A stretch of DNA of 64,000 nucleotides, from positions 1,987,724-2,051,723 of the forward strand of contig NW_009799104.1 of the NCBI RefSeq assembly GCF_000213175.1. Direction: 5' to 3'. The position numbers and the translations under genes are program-made. This document shows, one piece after another, positions 24,341 to 34,102 of the stretch. Under the pieces are notes generated by a model. The model searched no databases, was not told where the DNA came from, and saw only the letters and a program-made list of their open reading frames with translations. The stretch's first letter is position 1, and the number at the start of each line of letters is the position of its first letter. This stretch comes from Neurospora tetrasperma FGSC 2508 (Eukaryota > Ascomycota > Sordariomycetes > Sordariales > Sordariaceae).

Positions 24341-24955
24341 TCAAAAAGTCAGTCCTGCCCTGCAGTGGCCAGCCAAGTAAAATGGCCCAGCTCCGTCTTG
24401 GTTGCCCTCATCTGGCGCAGTGCCATGTTGAGCGCAGTCACTGCTGGCCGACACTCGCGGTGCTAGCCCAACTCCCGTCTTTCCCGTCTCCAATGTGGTT
24501 GTGATTGGAAGTCCATCACCAATCTTCTCCCAGCTGACGGTCCTCCATATGTAAACTGTCCACTCGCCCGGTTCGTCGAACATTACGTCCACAGCATCCA
24601 TTCGAAGCCTGAAGCTTACAGTCTCTGTGTCAGCCGTGTAACGGAATGTCGAGACGACGTGGGTGTCTTGGTAACCGATAGCCTGTGTTGCTGCCGACGC
24701 GTCGCCTACTTCCCCGTCCAACAAAAGCGACCGCAGCTGCCGCGGCGACTTGCCCCGCCTAAAATTCCAAAAGATCAACATAAACCGAGGTTCGCGCGAT
24801 ATGGCGCCACGACACCTCGACATCTTGATGCGATCATTGCGGATGCCGTCCACAGCGACTACCCCTTCGCTCGAAGCGGAAACTCCATACGATGATAGAG
24901 GGCGCCACTGAGCCACTGTAGTGGTAGACCTCGCTCCCCACGATATGACGTCCAT
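24341..24955 (-). CDS. Orphan ORF, 204 aa, function unknown
   Basis: An uninterrupted ATG-started frame with protein-like composition (MDVISWGARSTTTVAQW, RFMLIFWNFRRGKS, MDAVDVMFDEPGEWTVYIW). It shows mixed beta-like segments, no signal peptide, no membrane helix and no recognised motif. It ends AGLTF. The frame is open for nine codons upstream of the ATG without a better start. It could be a last exon of a longer gene, since no clear promoter is visible, or a decaying gene. Family unknown to me. Confidence 0.4.
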   Translation of the reverse strand: MDVISWGARSTTTVAQWRPLSSYGVSASSEGVVAVDGIRNDRIKMSRCRGAISREPRFMLIFWNFRRGKSPRQLRSLLLDGEVGDASAATQAIGYQDTHVVSTFRYTADTETVSFRLRMDAVDVMFDEPGEWTVYIWRTVSWEKIGDGLPITTTLETGKTGVGLAPRVSASSDCAQHGTAPDEGNQDGAGPFYLAGHCRAGLTF

Positions 24956-27161
24956 TTTCGTTGTGGAATAGACCCTCGTCACCTCTTACGGTGGCATCAT
25001 TTCCCCGACCTTGGCGCACATTGTGTTGTGGTGATGATACCGTCGCAAATAGCGCCGAGAAATTCGGAGAGTGAATGAACCGGATAGCCAACCTGATGCA
25101 TTTGAGCAATTAAATGGAAAAAAGAAGAACTCAAATTGAAGGCCTCTTGGTCCAAAACGCCGCCTTCAAGGGGAGAGTGTCGAGAATGGGGAAGATATAT
25201 CTTCATGGACCATGCGTAGAGTCATCTGTGAAGCTGGCTGCGCGTCATGAGCTTCCACAGGTCGACAGACTGGATTCCAAGGCAGTACACGACTCCTCAA
25301 GGATTCGTGAAGGGCGCCAACGTAGAGAGAGAAGTGAGTGATCGTGGCTTCAGATGACATAAGGGCATTCCCACCCTTAGACAGCGCGTGCGATTTGATT
25401 AATGAAGGATTGTGCGCGACTTTGAAGCACACATCGGAGTTGAGTGCACTAGGTCTTCAGTGTGTCATTTCCTCAGGCAAATCAGGACCCGGAAAGCGTT
25501 GACCGGCGGGGAGTTTGGGGGAGATGCGGGGTCCTCAGAGCAGCGGTGATCCACAATTCAGGGGCGATGTGTGCCACGACAAACAAACTTCCGCATTTGT
25601 CGCACATCACCCCAAACGAGATCTTGCAGGCCGATGTTCTTCTTTGATAATATTGAGGGGGTTCACTACTCGCAACAAATTGTGTCAAGATTTTAGGATC
25701 TGAGAGTGCCACATGTAGGACAGCATAAGGAGCCAGGAGTAGTAAGACTTTGTGTAGAATTGAGGCTCCCTTGAGCACATCATCTGTCAACTTCCGTCCC
25801 GCTGCGCACTGCACCTTCCCACGCGGCCACCACGCCTTGGCCATCTCGAATCCTGTGAAAAGCGGGGCACAAGAAATTCGCACCGTTGTCATGATGCTCA
25901 AGATTGTCACATTTTAAGAAAGCACATCAAGTGTTACTTAGCGAGGAGGGCTAAGTAGTAGATACATCTAGGTCTTAGAACAATACAAGTGATTCTCAAG
26001 GGGCTCATTGAGAGACCTGCGGTTCTGTAAACGAGTGTCTAACCAAACTTTCTCACCATCCCCATTTCTTGTAGACTGCATCCAGGTTTCCACTTTTCCA
26101 GCATCGCATGTCCACTACGGCCGGTGCCCGTGCCCTGTATTTCGTCGTCTCCGACTTTCTCCGCTCCTCCTTCCTTCTCCCAAGTACCTATCAGCACGAA
26201 GCTGCGCCGGCCCCTTCTTCCAATGCTTGTTCAGGAGGAAACCCCGACTTTTTGCAACAGCAAGGGGCGGAAGGTGCAGATGGGAGTTATCACAAGTAAC
26301 TGTAACGTCCTGTAAACAAGGCATCTGCCCCTCAAGATCAGATATCGCCACCACACAGTTACAAGAGTCTTTCAACAGTCAAGGTAAAGGCACCCAAGTA
26401 TGGCAGTAGTCAATCACAGTTCTGAAGCGTTATATTTGTTTGCGATCTCTTGGTTCAGATTGAGCATCCAGCCTGGCCTTCGAAATCACAACTTACAAGC
26501 TCATGGAATATGGAATCACGCCCCAGTATCCAACGACTACTGAATCATCAGAACGGTGGAAGTAAAGCAACTAACCTCTGTTCCTGTATGTGTATCTCCC
26601 ATTTTCCTTTCCCCGTATTTCGGATTCCCAACTGCCCGCCCCGGACGAACATGCAGCGAAAAGCTCAATCCTGTACTTGCGCCTATCTAGTCCATGCCAC
26701 AATGAGGCCCAGTACGCTCAGTTCCGCCGCAGTGATAACAGAGAGCTGACGATTCGTTCTCCTGGCGCAGATAATATTTGGCAGACAGTAGACCCCCAAA
26801 TAATGTCGATTTCCCCACCACCAAAAGGAGCGAGAACAAGTTCGCATCCAGCGCCAGCTATCGGTCATAGGAAGAAAAGGAGAAGAGAAGAAAGAGATGA
26901 TGAAGTAGAAGAGGAACCACAATTCATATGCAGATTGACGCCAAAAACCATGCCCGGTGCACACCAACGCCTATCTGTCATCCCCATGCCATCGCTTTAG
27001 AAACCGTGGGAGTCGAAATCAATCCTTTGCTGCCAGACTCCACGGAAAATTCGATACCATTGCTGCGTTTGTTCTACGTGAAAGGCCATCTAGATCCAGG
27101 TCAGAAATATTATAGCTCTGCGGATCGGTTAAAAAGGTTCATCGGCGATCTCCCATCCCTT
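24956..27161. other. Intergenic with one weak coding candidate
   Basis: At 26590-27000 on + an open frame ends with a protein-like part: MSISPPPKGARTSS, then the basic/acidic block RKKRRREERDDEVEEEPQ and a stop at 26998-27000. It has no good start and may be an exon or chance. A - frame at 25482-25910 has one hydrophobic stretch (VLLLLAPYAVLHVAL) but is unsupported. The rest holds nothing I can name. Confidence 0.3.
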
Positions 27162-28250
27162 TCAGAGCGGCAACGATGGCACCTCGGCCGTGATGCCGTT
27201 CAAAATTCGACGCTCCATGTCTTCAACGGTGACTTCCGGATCGGTGTCAAGGAATCGTGCGGCAGCAGTACGAACAGCCTGCATCTCCCTCAGTGCAGCC
27301 TGATTGGCTTCCGTGAGACTGTCCGCCTTCGCCTGCAAATGTTGGACCTGGGCCATGAGGAAGTCATTGGTCCTTTTCATCGACAACATTTCAGTCTTGG
27401 CCTCGATAAGCTCATTCTGGAGGCGGACACTCCAGGCTTCAACATCCTCGTCCATCTGTGCGTCCAACTGCATCAACATCGGTGACGACGGCGGCGCCGG
27501 CGGAATGCTGTTGTTCTGGATGGCGTTGAGCTTTTTCTGGAGCTTCTTGGCCTGTCTGAGCTTTTCGGCTTCTTTGGCTGCCTCGGCTTGCTTGGCCTGC
27601 CTCTCACCTTGCTCTCTAATCTTCTGTCGGCGCTTAGTATTGGCTCGCTTCTGGGTCCTGCTGCGTTTCTCGGCTGCTGGGGCTGCCACGGCCTGGTTGA
27701 CTGCCTCGGCCTGGTTGATTGCCTCGGCCTGGCTGGCTTGCTTCTCAGCCTGCTGTCTGGCTTTTTGCCGGCGCAAGGCATCGGCGCGCTTCTGGGTTCT
27801 ACTACGTTTCTTCTGAAGGGGTTCTGGAGACGGAGAAGCGCTACGAGCTCTCGGCGAAGTGGTGAGCAACTCGGCCAACTCTTTGTAGACGGGCCTTTGA
27901 TTGAAAGTGAAGGCATCGCCACTGGTGTCGACGCCGAAGCCAAAGTCGACCTGGCCGGAGGTGGTGGATTTGGTGGAAGTGTGAGAGGACGGGGAGCCAA
28001 AACTCATGGCAGCCTCGGAGGTATGGCTGCTACTGGCATGACGGCTTTTCTCGATCTTCTCGGCAACGTCGTTGATAAGCTGCTTGATATTGTTCATCTT
28101 GAACGGATCCACATCGTTGAACTGGTTCTGGTTGGCTTCCCGAGTGCGGGAGCTCGACCTTGCACGTTTTTTCGAGCTATCGTCGGAAGAAGCGTCCTCA
28201 TTGCCTAAGGAGAATCGCTTGCGGCAAACAACCGACACGGGGGCTGACAT
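27162..28250 (-). CDS. Coiled-coil orphan protein with internal duplication, 362 aa
   Basis: A single exon starting MSAPVSVVCRKRF. The N-terminal third is Ser-rich and basic with a likely nuclear signal (KKRARSSSRTRE, about residues 28-39). A unit beginning KRSRTQKRA and running through RRQK to QAEA occurs twice, at about residues 145-175 and 194-224, separated by NQAEAVNQA copies. A long coiled coil follows (about 200-335, heptads through LRQAKKLQKKLNAIQ and VQHLQAKADSL). The C-terminus ends EVPSLPL. There is no catalytic motif. The family is unknown to me; the composition suggests a nuclear structural or scaffolding protein, which is inference. The upstream region is separated from the next gene by about 0.9 kb. 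Confidence 0.65.
   Translation of the reverse strand: MSAPVSVVCRKRFSLGNEDASSDDSSKKRARSSSRTREANQNQFNDVDPFKMNNIKQLINDVAEKIEKSRHASSSHTSEAAMSFGSPSSHTSTKSTTSGQVDFGFGVDTSGDAFTFNQRPVYKELAELLTTSPRARSASPSPEPLQKKRSRTQKRADALRRQKARQQAEKQASQAEAINQAEAVNQAVAAPAAEKRSRTQKRANTKRRQKIREQGERQAKQAEAAKEAEKLRQAKKLQKKLNAIQNNSIPPAPPSSPMLMQLDAQMDEDVEAWSVRLQNELIEAKTEMLSMKRTNDFLMAQVQHLQAKADSLTEANQAALREMQAVRTAAARFLDTDPEVTVEDMERRILNGITAEVPSLPL
27577..27815 (-). repeat. Intragenic duplicated basic/coiled unit
   Basis: Two copies (about 27726-27815 and 27577-27670) encode the KRSRTQKRA...RRQK...QAEA unit. Between them the short GCCTCGGCCTGG(T/C)TG unit is repeated three times. Confidence 0.7.
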
Positions 28251-29128
28251 GGTGAATATTTGACGAGATATTGATACGTGGGAGTTTGGTGGAATCTCGA
28301 TGCAGAAAAAGGCTTCTGTGTAGCAATGTCACCCTCGAACAGCCTTGTACAGAGCCGGTTTTGCTAGAAGAAGGTTGAGGCTATGGTCAGAGCCGCGGCC
28401 GAGGCCTGGTAACGGGTGAGCAATGTTGTGATCAGGGTTGTGGTTGAGGTTCTTGTCAGGGTTTCGGCTCGGCGACGTTGTGAATCGAGCTAGGACCAAG
28501 GGTGGTTGACTGGTGGTGAGTGCGGAGATTGCTGACCGGGCAGCGCCCTGCTGGTGGCCGTCACTTCGGGACTCGCTCAATATGAAGCAGTGCCGTTGCT
28601 ATTTAAGCTAGGGTCGATAGAGTCGGTGTTTTGTGCTATTCTTGATGGATATGGACTGGAATATGTGGTCCTGAGCCTGTCAAAATAGGAGTTCTTGTGC
28701 TGACAAAAAGTTGGGGGACGGTTTTGTTGGTGGTTAGGAGGAAAAAGCAAGGAGGTACCTTACTTGTGAGGAGGGATTTTATACCGCACGTGAAGATACC
28801 AGCTTCTGCAGACTTCTTTGAGGCTTGCAGGAGGAAAAACTCAATGCCTCGGATGGAAAGGCTGTGCCCAAGTGAATGGGTAGAGTAAGGATGAAAAGGC
28901 CAGATATACGAGAAGGTTGGAGACACACCGCTCTCCACGAGCACGAGTTCAGTTACTAGCATTCAAGGTTTACTTTGCTAATCGTAGCTGGTTACTCCAG
29001 GTCGGTACTTGGAATAGGAAGAGCCATTCAATATCACAACACCATCGAAGGGTGACATATTATCAATGGACCGCACCGCTGGTTATCCCCTCATTTTTTT
29101 CCTGCCCACCTGCAGATAAAATATCCCT
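28251..29128. other. Intergenic between tail-to-head - strand genes
   Basis: Holds the promoter of the coiled-coil gene, with imprecise GGTTGTGG/GAGGTT-type repeats around 28425-28475, and the 3' side of the GH7 gene. No gene seen. Confidence 0.4.
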
Positions 29129-30527
29129 TTATGCATTCGAACCAATATCGCCCCACCTGATGTTAGAAAAAGTTACTGTGACGTCCGGCGTCTTCTTAGC
29201 AATCCTGTCCGGCTTCCCTTCACCGTCCTGGCATGGCCCGTTTTTTCCGGCGTCCAGCCACGCCATTGAGTCTCTTTCGGAGTTCCAGATACTCAATACC
29301 ATGACCATACCACGGCCCAGTGCCTGGCCGATTGTCTTCAATCCACCCAACCGCGCATGGTCGTCGAAGTCCCGAGCACTGCAGTACCCTTCCGTCAACG
29401 CGCCTTCAAACTTGCCACCGCTGGGCGGAATGTTGGCATGGTTGAGAGCCTTAATATTCGAGTTGTAGGTGGCTGGAATCGTTTTTCCATCCTGAATGTA
29501 GACCCTCCTAATCTCGGTGAGGGCGCCAGTCGTCGAGTTGTCATCTGTGAAGAAGCGGGTGACGACTGTAAACGGCCGGGTGGTGTCAACCTTGTGTTTC
29601 TGGCCCTTGCCGTAGAACTCTGGGGCCCCAAGCCTGAACGGATTGATTCCGCAACCTTTTCTGGCACACATACCGCTTCCACTCTTCTCTGACTCGTCGC
29701 ACTGATCACCGTTGCAAAGGAAAGGGCCCGTTTGCTTGCAAGGATGCGAAGTCATGGTCGTGGCGCTCGAGTTGGCTTCCCAGATGTCCATTTCGTTGCA
29801 GCAAGCGCCGGAGGAATCAAGGTTTACCTGGGGTGCAGAAATGGAGAGTTAGAAGGGATGAAAACGGATTGTTTGGATACAATATGGGATGCTTCTCGCT
29901 TACCACGCCATTCACAAAGTCGCTTTTGGGACATTGCGCATCGCAGTACCCAGTCCCATACCTCGCCCCAGCCGGGTTGAGTTCACTCCTCCCCCCGGCA
30001 AAATCCATCTCGGACAGGTACAGCGCGCCGTTCATACCGCAACCAATGTTTGACACGTCCACCTGAAAGCTGATTTCCTGATTCAACAGCTTGATCGGCT
30101 CGTAGTTCTCGCCATCCTCTGCAAGTAGGTACACGCGCGGACTGATGGCCCTGTGCTTCTTCCCGTCGAAAAGATAGTTGCGTAGCGTCACGGCCGTGTC
30201 ACTCGCAAGCACGCCTAAGCTGCCGTACTCTACGCCCTCAAGAATGCAGTTTTTGGCGCAGGTGGCCTCGTCGGGACAGAGCACCTTGTTGGCGGCGGAG
30301 CATTCGACGATTTCGCCTTCGGTGTTGTGGAAGGGTCGGTGCCGGGCGTCGGAGACGAGATACGTCTGTTGCGTTTTGCAGCCGTCTGATTTGGTGCATC
30401 TCTGGGTGCGGAAACGGGGATGGACTTCGGGTATGCCGGTGCCGATCTGTTGGGCGGTTGCTACTTGTGGAAAGAGTGAGAGAAGAAAGGTGGATAGCAG
30501 TAAACTGCTAAGTCTTCGATGGATCAT
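29129..30527 (-). CDS. GH7 cellulase (endoglucanase-like), no CBM
   Basis: Exons are 30527-29904 and 29827-29129, giving 440 aa. A signal peptide (about 1-25, ends VATAQQ) precedes the GH7 catalytic domain, which starts IPEVHPRFRTQRCTK, a form closer to EG I-type endoglucanases than to cellobiohydrolases. The active-site stretch NEMDIWEAN gives nucleophile Glu220, Asp222 and acid/base Glu225 by alignment to the known family motif. Cys-rich segments (GACCNEM, LCNGDQCDESE, GMCARKGCGINPF) match the disulfide frame. It acts on cellulose outside the cell. It ends right after the catalytic domain, with no linker or CBM1. The 76-nt intron has GTAAGC and a CTAAC branch. A CTGGGG (CRE-1-like, SYGGRG) lies in the promoter at about 30895-30900; carbon repression is an inference. 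Endo versus exo action needs the loop comparison. Confidence 0.9.
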
Positions 30528-32075
30528 GACTGCTTTGCTTGCAAAGTGTTTGCGCGAGAAATTGACGATCGTGGATGTTCGAGTAACAGCTGAGTGGACT
30601 GCGTTGCGTACTTGAGTGTTGAAGAAGGATTGTTCCTGTGGCGGGAACAAAGGAGCTTGTTTCGATATGTTGGTACTCGTACTTCTTTGCTTTGGTTGAG
30701 ACTTGGGAACAAGAAAGCCTTTGTCTCTCCCCGATGTTTGTATCCTCATGGATCCGGCCCTGATTTCGAGTGTGCTCGTGAACACGTCTCTGCTCTCCAC
30801 TTTGCTCCTTTTCTTGTTGCCGAAGCTACCTACATAGGCACTAAATCCGTCAATTTCATGTGTAACAGCAAACTCCAGATATGGGCAACACTGCTGGGGG
30901 GGTTCCCTAGCTAGCAAACTGATCTTTATCACTTCTGCACCCGAACGTGATCTTGGTCCCCTACCCGACCAACGTTCCTCTTCGATATCCATCAGCTTTT
31001 GAATAAGGTCTCCTTTTATATCCCCATTCAATCATTCTAAGAACGTCATTGGTACAATTCATCTTGTTTCAGTCGTGAAACATGTCGTAGAACAACCGCT
31101 CCCTCTCTCAGTACGTATCCAGATCAAGTGCTTGACGTCTATCCTTTCCAGCCCTAGGTAGAGAAATGGATTGGTCGAGAATGAGATCCCAAAACGTGTA
31201 TAATATTCGTCTCTTGGTGTGATTTAATTATCCCAATGTTTTGTCACAATGATCACTCAAAATATTCTCGTCAGTTTCCGTTCTGGGAACTTCTAACTCA
31301 GTGTTATGAGAATCGTCCATAACTTCTAAACGGATCTGAGACGGACGTACGGCGTTAGAGATAATCATGAGTAGATTTCGTTGTTCGCTGTTGAATGAAC
31401 GGCATTGTCATCTCGTTGGTGCTGAAGGGAACTGGCGGGCCGTTGGGCGAGTCGTTGCGGCATAACCTGCCGATCTGATGAGAAAACGCCCGGTCAAACA
31501 ACGGAATAACATTTTGCCACGACCGAAGAGCGGTCGAACCAGCCTCAATCATGCTCATGCAGTTCAGCCATGGACTATTGACGCACCTCGAGTGCATAGG
31601 AGGTAGACTTACATCGATGTTCTGTATGTTACACAGACCAATTTCGCTGGGATTTCGTAATTAATGTGGCTTTCGAGATCTTCACGATGCCACGATTTTT
31701 CGCTGTTCAAGGGGTACGTTTGACTTTTCGAGTAAAAGCATCTCATGATGTGATACCGTTGGATGCTTTGCCAGATGTCGCTCGTCCCAATGGAATACCG
31801 GTTTGCTTGAAGACTGTTCGACAAACAGTTAACGTTTTCAGTTACTTGAGTGATGCATCGGTTTTGATGCAAGTTGGGCTACGAAGAGCTTGAACGAGCA
31901 AAGCACGAACAAATTTCTTGTACATAAAGGCTCTCGATAGCCAGTACGACACTCAAAGCGTCATCAACGCAGCATCAGCACTCAGGCCAGGCTACAATAA
32001 GCGCAATCACCGTTGAAATTCAGCTGAACAGTCCACCCCACTTACATTCTCACACTTTCGAACACGACTTTCACC
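30528..32075. other. Divergent intergenic region with weak candidate
   Basis: Promoter of the GH7 gene on one side and of the small gene at 32076 on the other. See the separate candidate at 31355-31872. Otherwise nothing supported. Confidence 0.35.
31355..31872 (-). CDS. Possible spliced orphan (weak)
   Basis: On the minus strand an ATG at 31872 opens a frame (MHQNRCITQVTENVNCLSN) that reaches a perfect GTAAGT donor at about 31614-31609. A downstream exon in matching phase reads SMIEAGSTALRSWQNVIPLF and stops at 31355. The possible acceptors are poor: a 59-nt intron ending GAG, or a too-short 38-nt one ending TAG. The opposite strand also has a 75-codon open frame here (31666-31893). Treat as a candidate only. 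Confidence 0.2.
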
Positions 32076-32330
32076 ATGTCCGAAATCACCAAGCAATACG
32101 AGAGTGACATCCGCGAGTACGCCCGCGACTCCGACCCCGAGGTCGCCAAGGCTGGCAGGATGGGCAAGTCGCTACTGTGGAAGACATCAGGCAAAAGTTC
32201 TCGAGACAGCCTCATATCGTCGATCTACCGTGCAGTGAAGCGCTTGGCGGATGCTGTTGAGTATGGCGGGACTGTTAATATTCCGAAGGCAAAGGAGGAG
32301 CTTGAGGCGGAGATTTCGAGGGCTTCTTAG
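32076..32330 (+). CDS. Small helical protein, 84 aa, unknown
   Basis: A single-exon ORF with a strong start context (TTCACCATG). It is hydrophilic and charged, starts MSEITKQYESDIREYARDSD and ends EEISRAS-like (ELEAEISRAS), with helical periodicity and no signal or membrane segment. The leader (about 31980-32075) is CA-rich as in other real genes here. No family recognised. Codon use is C/G-ending at the 5' part like conserved genes in the window, which supports a real gene. Confidence 0.6.
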   Translation: MSEITKQYESDIREYARDSDPEVAKAGRMGKSLLWKTSGKSSRDSLISSIYRAVKRLADAVEYGGTVNIPKAKEELEAEISRAS

Positions 32331-33125
32331 ATGTAAGCTGGAAGGGTTTGAAAAGTTACAGAATGAGGGGTTGAAGTTTGTATGGGAAAGCCCAGTTGCA
32401 TGTTGCAAGGATCAGAAAACCGTGAAGATGTGCACAAGCGGAAGGAAGGAATCAAAAAGTGCTCGAGTTGGCGAGAGGGGAAGCCAGGAAATGTATGCAG
32501 ACACACAGAAAGAATAAAAGTAGCAGGAAGTATTCAGGAGTGATACATTAAGAACTTTGAGGATTCTTTCCCAGTCGTAATTGTGTTGTGTGCGGGCTCC
32601 ACATTGGCATGGTCAGCATGAACACAACCGGGACACTCGTGAACAGATGGTACACCAAAATAAAGAATAATATGGCTGAGACAGTAGGATTCAAGAATTA
32701 TGCTCCTTCATCTTCTTTGTGGTATTATTATTGTCCTTCATCGTGGTGGCCGTCTGGAATGGTGCGGTCTTTGCCTGTGTTGTTGTCGATAGATGAAAGT
32801 GCCGAACTGACCCATTGGATTCTCCCAACTTGTCAAATCACGTTACGTTTCCGGAGATAGTAATGGAAACCTTGCTTATTGCTAAGATGTTGCGATTTCT
32901 GTGGGTACGAAGTGGTTGGTTTCATACCTTATTCAACTGCTCCATTCGAGAGATGGGTTCCTTGGACCATGATCATAGGTACTGCTAGAAGGAATCACTT
33001 TGTCGGTCATGTGAAGGCTCGCAATGACACGATGTAACTTGGTTGGGTTGATGATGCATAGAAAATATGCTCTATGATACAGAAAGCGAACATAAATTCG
33101 GTAGCTCTCTTCTCATCTCAGTCTA
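32331..33125. other. Intergenic, no gene seen
   Basis: 3' region of the 84-aa gene and flank of the MITE. No coding frame with usable start or protein-like content. Confidence 0.4.
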
Positions 33126-33438
33126 CCGTATAAACTCGGTTCGTTGATTTTTAACTTCCACGGAAATCAGGCATAATTTGTAAGCATACTGCCCGGATAT
33201 GTGCATTTTATGCCCACCAAAAGAAGTGGGGGAGTTGTGTTGCTACTCCGGAGCACTGTAAATTCGATTCTCCTTTTGCCCTTTCTTTTCTACCTGTTTT
33301 CTCAAGGGCGCTGGAGTGTGGGGGCATTTGAATTACTATCTTGCATGCAACTTCAGGTGGGCATAAATGTTGCAGTATGCTTACTGCGTATGCCTGATAT
33401 CCCAGGAAGTTTAAAATCAACGAACCGAGTTTATACGG
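33126..33438. mobile_element. Foldback MITE, TA-flanked, Tc1/mariner-like
   Basis: A 313-bp element bounded on both sides by TA (33124-33125 and 33439-33440). Its ends are CCGTATAAACTCGGTTCG and the inverted copy CGAACCGAGTTTATACGG. The outer 28 positions (counting the TA) are identical; weaker inverted similarity continues for about 85-95 bp per arm, ending at TATGCCCACC and GGTGGGCATA. The centre (about 33222-33353) is unmatched. There is no transposase frame. The TA duplication fits the IS630-Tc1-mariner superfamily, so this is a non-autonomous DNA transposon. An in-frame 109-codon run through it is not a gene. Confidence 0.85.
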
Positions 33439-33546
33439 TACGCCTGGCCTACAATCAACACTTCACACACAAACCGACCACCAATACATATCGTGTTCCT
33501 GCACTTGCATCACTGGCACAGACTACTTGAAGGCTCATAGCCCACA

Positions 33547-33842
33547 GCTCAGAGTGCCGGCCGACCCAGCTACCAAACTGCTTGCCTGAGCGAGATTGAG
33601 ACCTCGAACGTAAAAGAGACGCTGCAGAAGCGAAAGTCCTCGAGGCATGCCAAGATAAGGAAATTGATAAGGTGCTCGATGCTTACAACAAGATATTTGC
33701 AGAGCTAGACAAGATAACTACGGCACTGAAAAGCGCTCTCGCGAGGGCCGATGACAACTTGCAGGATCTTGTCTCAGCATCTGTGAGCGAGTTCTGGAGA
33801 AGTCCGCTAGCAATCCTCGACAGAAGGATGAACATAGCATAA
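33547..33842 (+). pseudogene. Frameshifted coiled-coil gene fragment
   Basis: A frame from 33600 to the TAA at 33840-33842 encodes 80 residues of strong helix/coiled-coil character (DLERKRDAAEAKVLEA, ELDKITTALKSALA, LVSASVSEFWRSP). Immediately upstream, one frame over, AQSAGRPSYQTACLSEIE joins smoothly to it if the frame slips near 33600. There is no ATG start. It reads like the 3' end of a gene with a single frameshift, or an exon whose acceptor I cannot see. It sits 108 bp beyond the MITE. A sequencing error is the alternative. Confidence 0.4.
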
Positions 33843-34102
33843 CTGAAAGTGAATCTGACCAGAAGCTGTAGTTGTCATGTATGCAGCTGGGAATAGCATA
33901 AGAAACTAAAATAATGACTGCGCCGATTTCCACGCCCTACTCGGAATTTGTTCCGCGCATACCTAGATAGGAATTGCCTCCTGGAGATACAATACCCAAA
34001 ACAACCTGACCTTCCATGCAAAACATCCATCCTCAACCTCCAGCATTTCAAATACCTTTGAGCACCCTCTCTCAGAAACCGTTTTCGAACAACCCCTTCC
34101 TT

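Noticed and set aside
27304-28208. Hydrophobic-looking + frames (170 and 206 codons)
   Set aside because: Antisense to the coiled-coil gene; the Leu-rich look is the complement of its K/Q/A codons.
29117-29190. Complement of GCATTCGAACC as a tRNA B box on -
   Set aside because: It is the coding end of the GH7 gene; no matching A box or acceptor stem.
33201-33530. 109-codon + frame with a hydrophobic start
   Set aside because: Lies mostly inside the MITE; composition comes from the inverted repeat.
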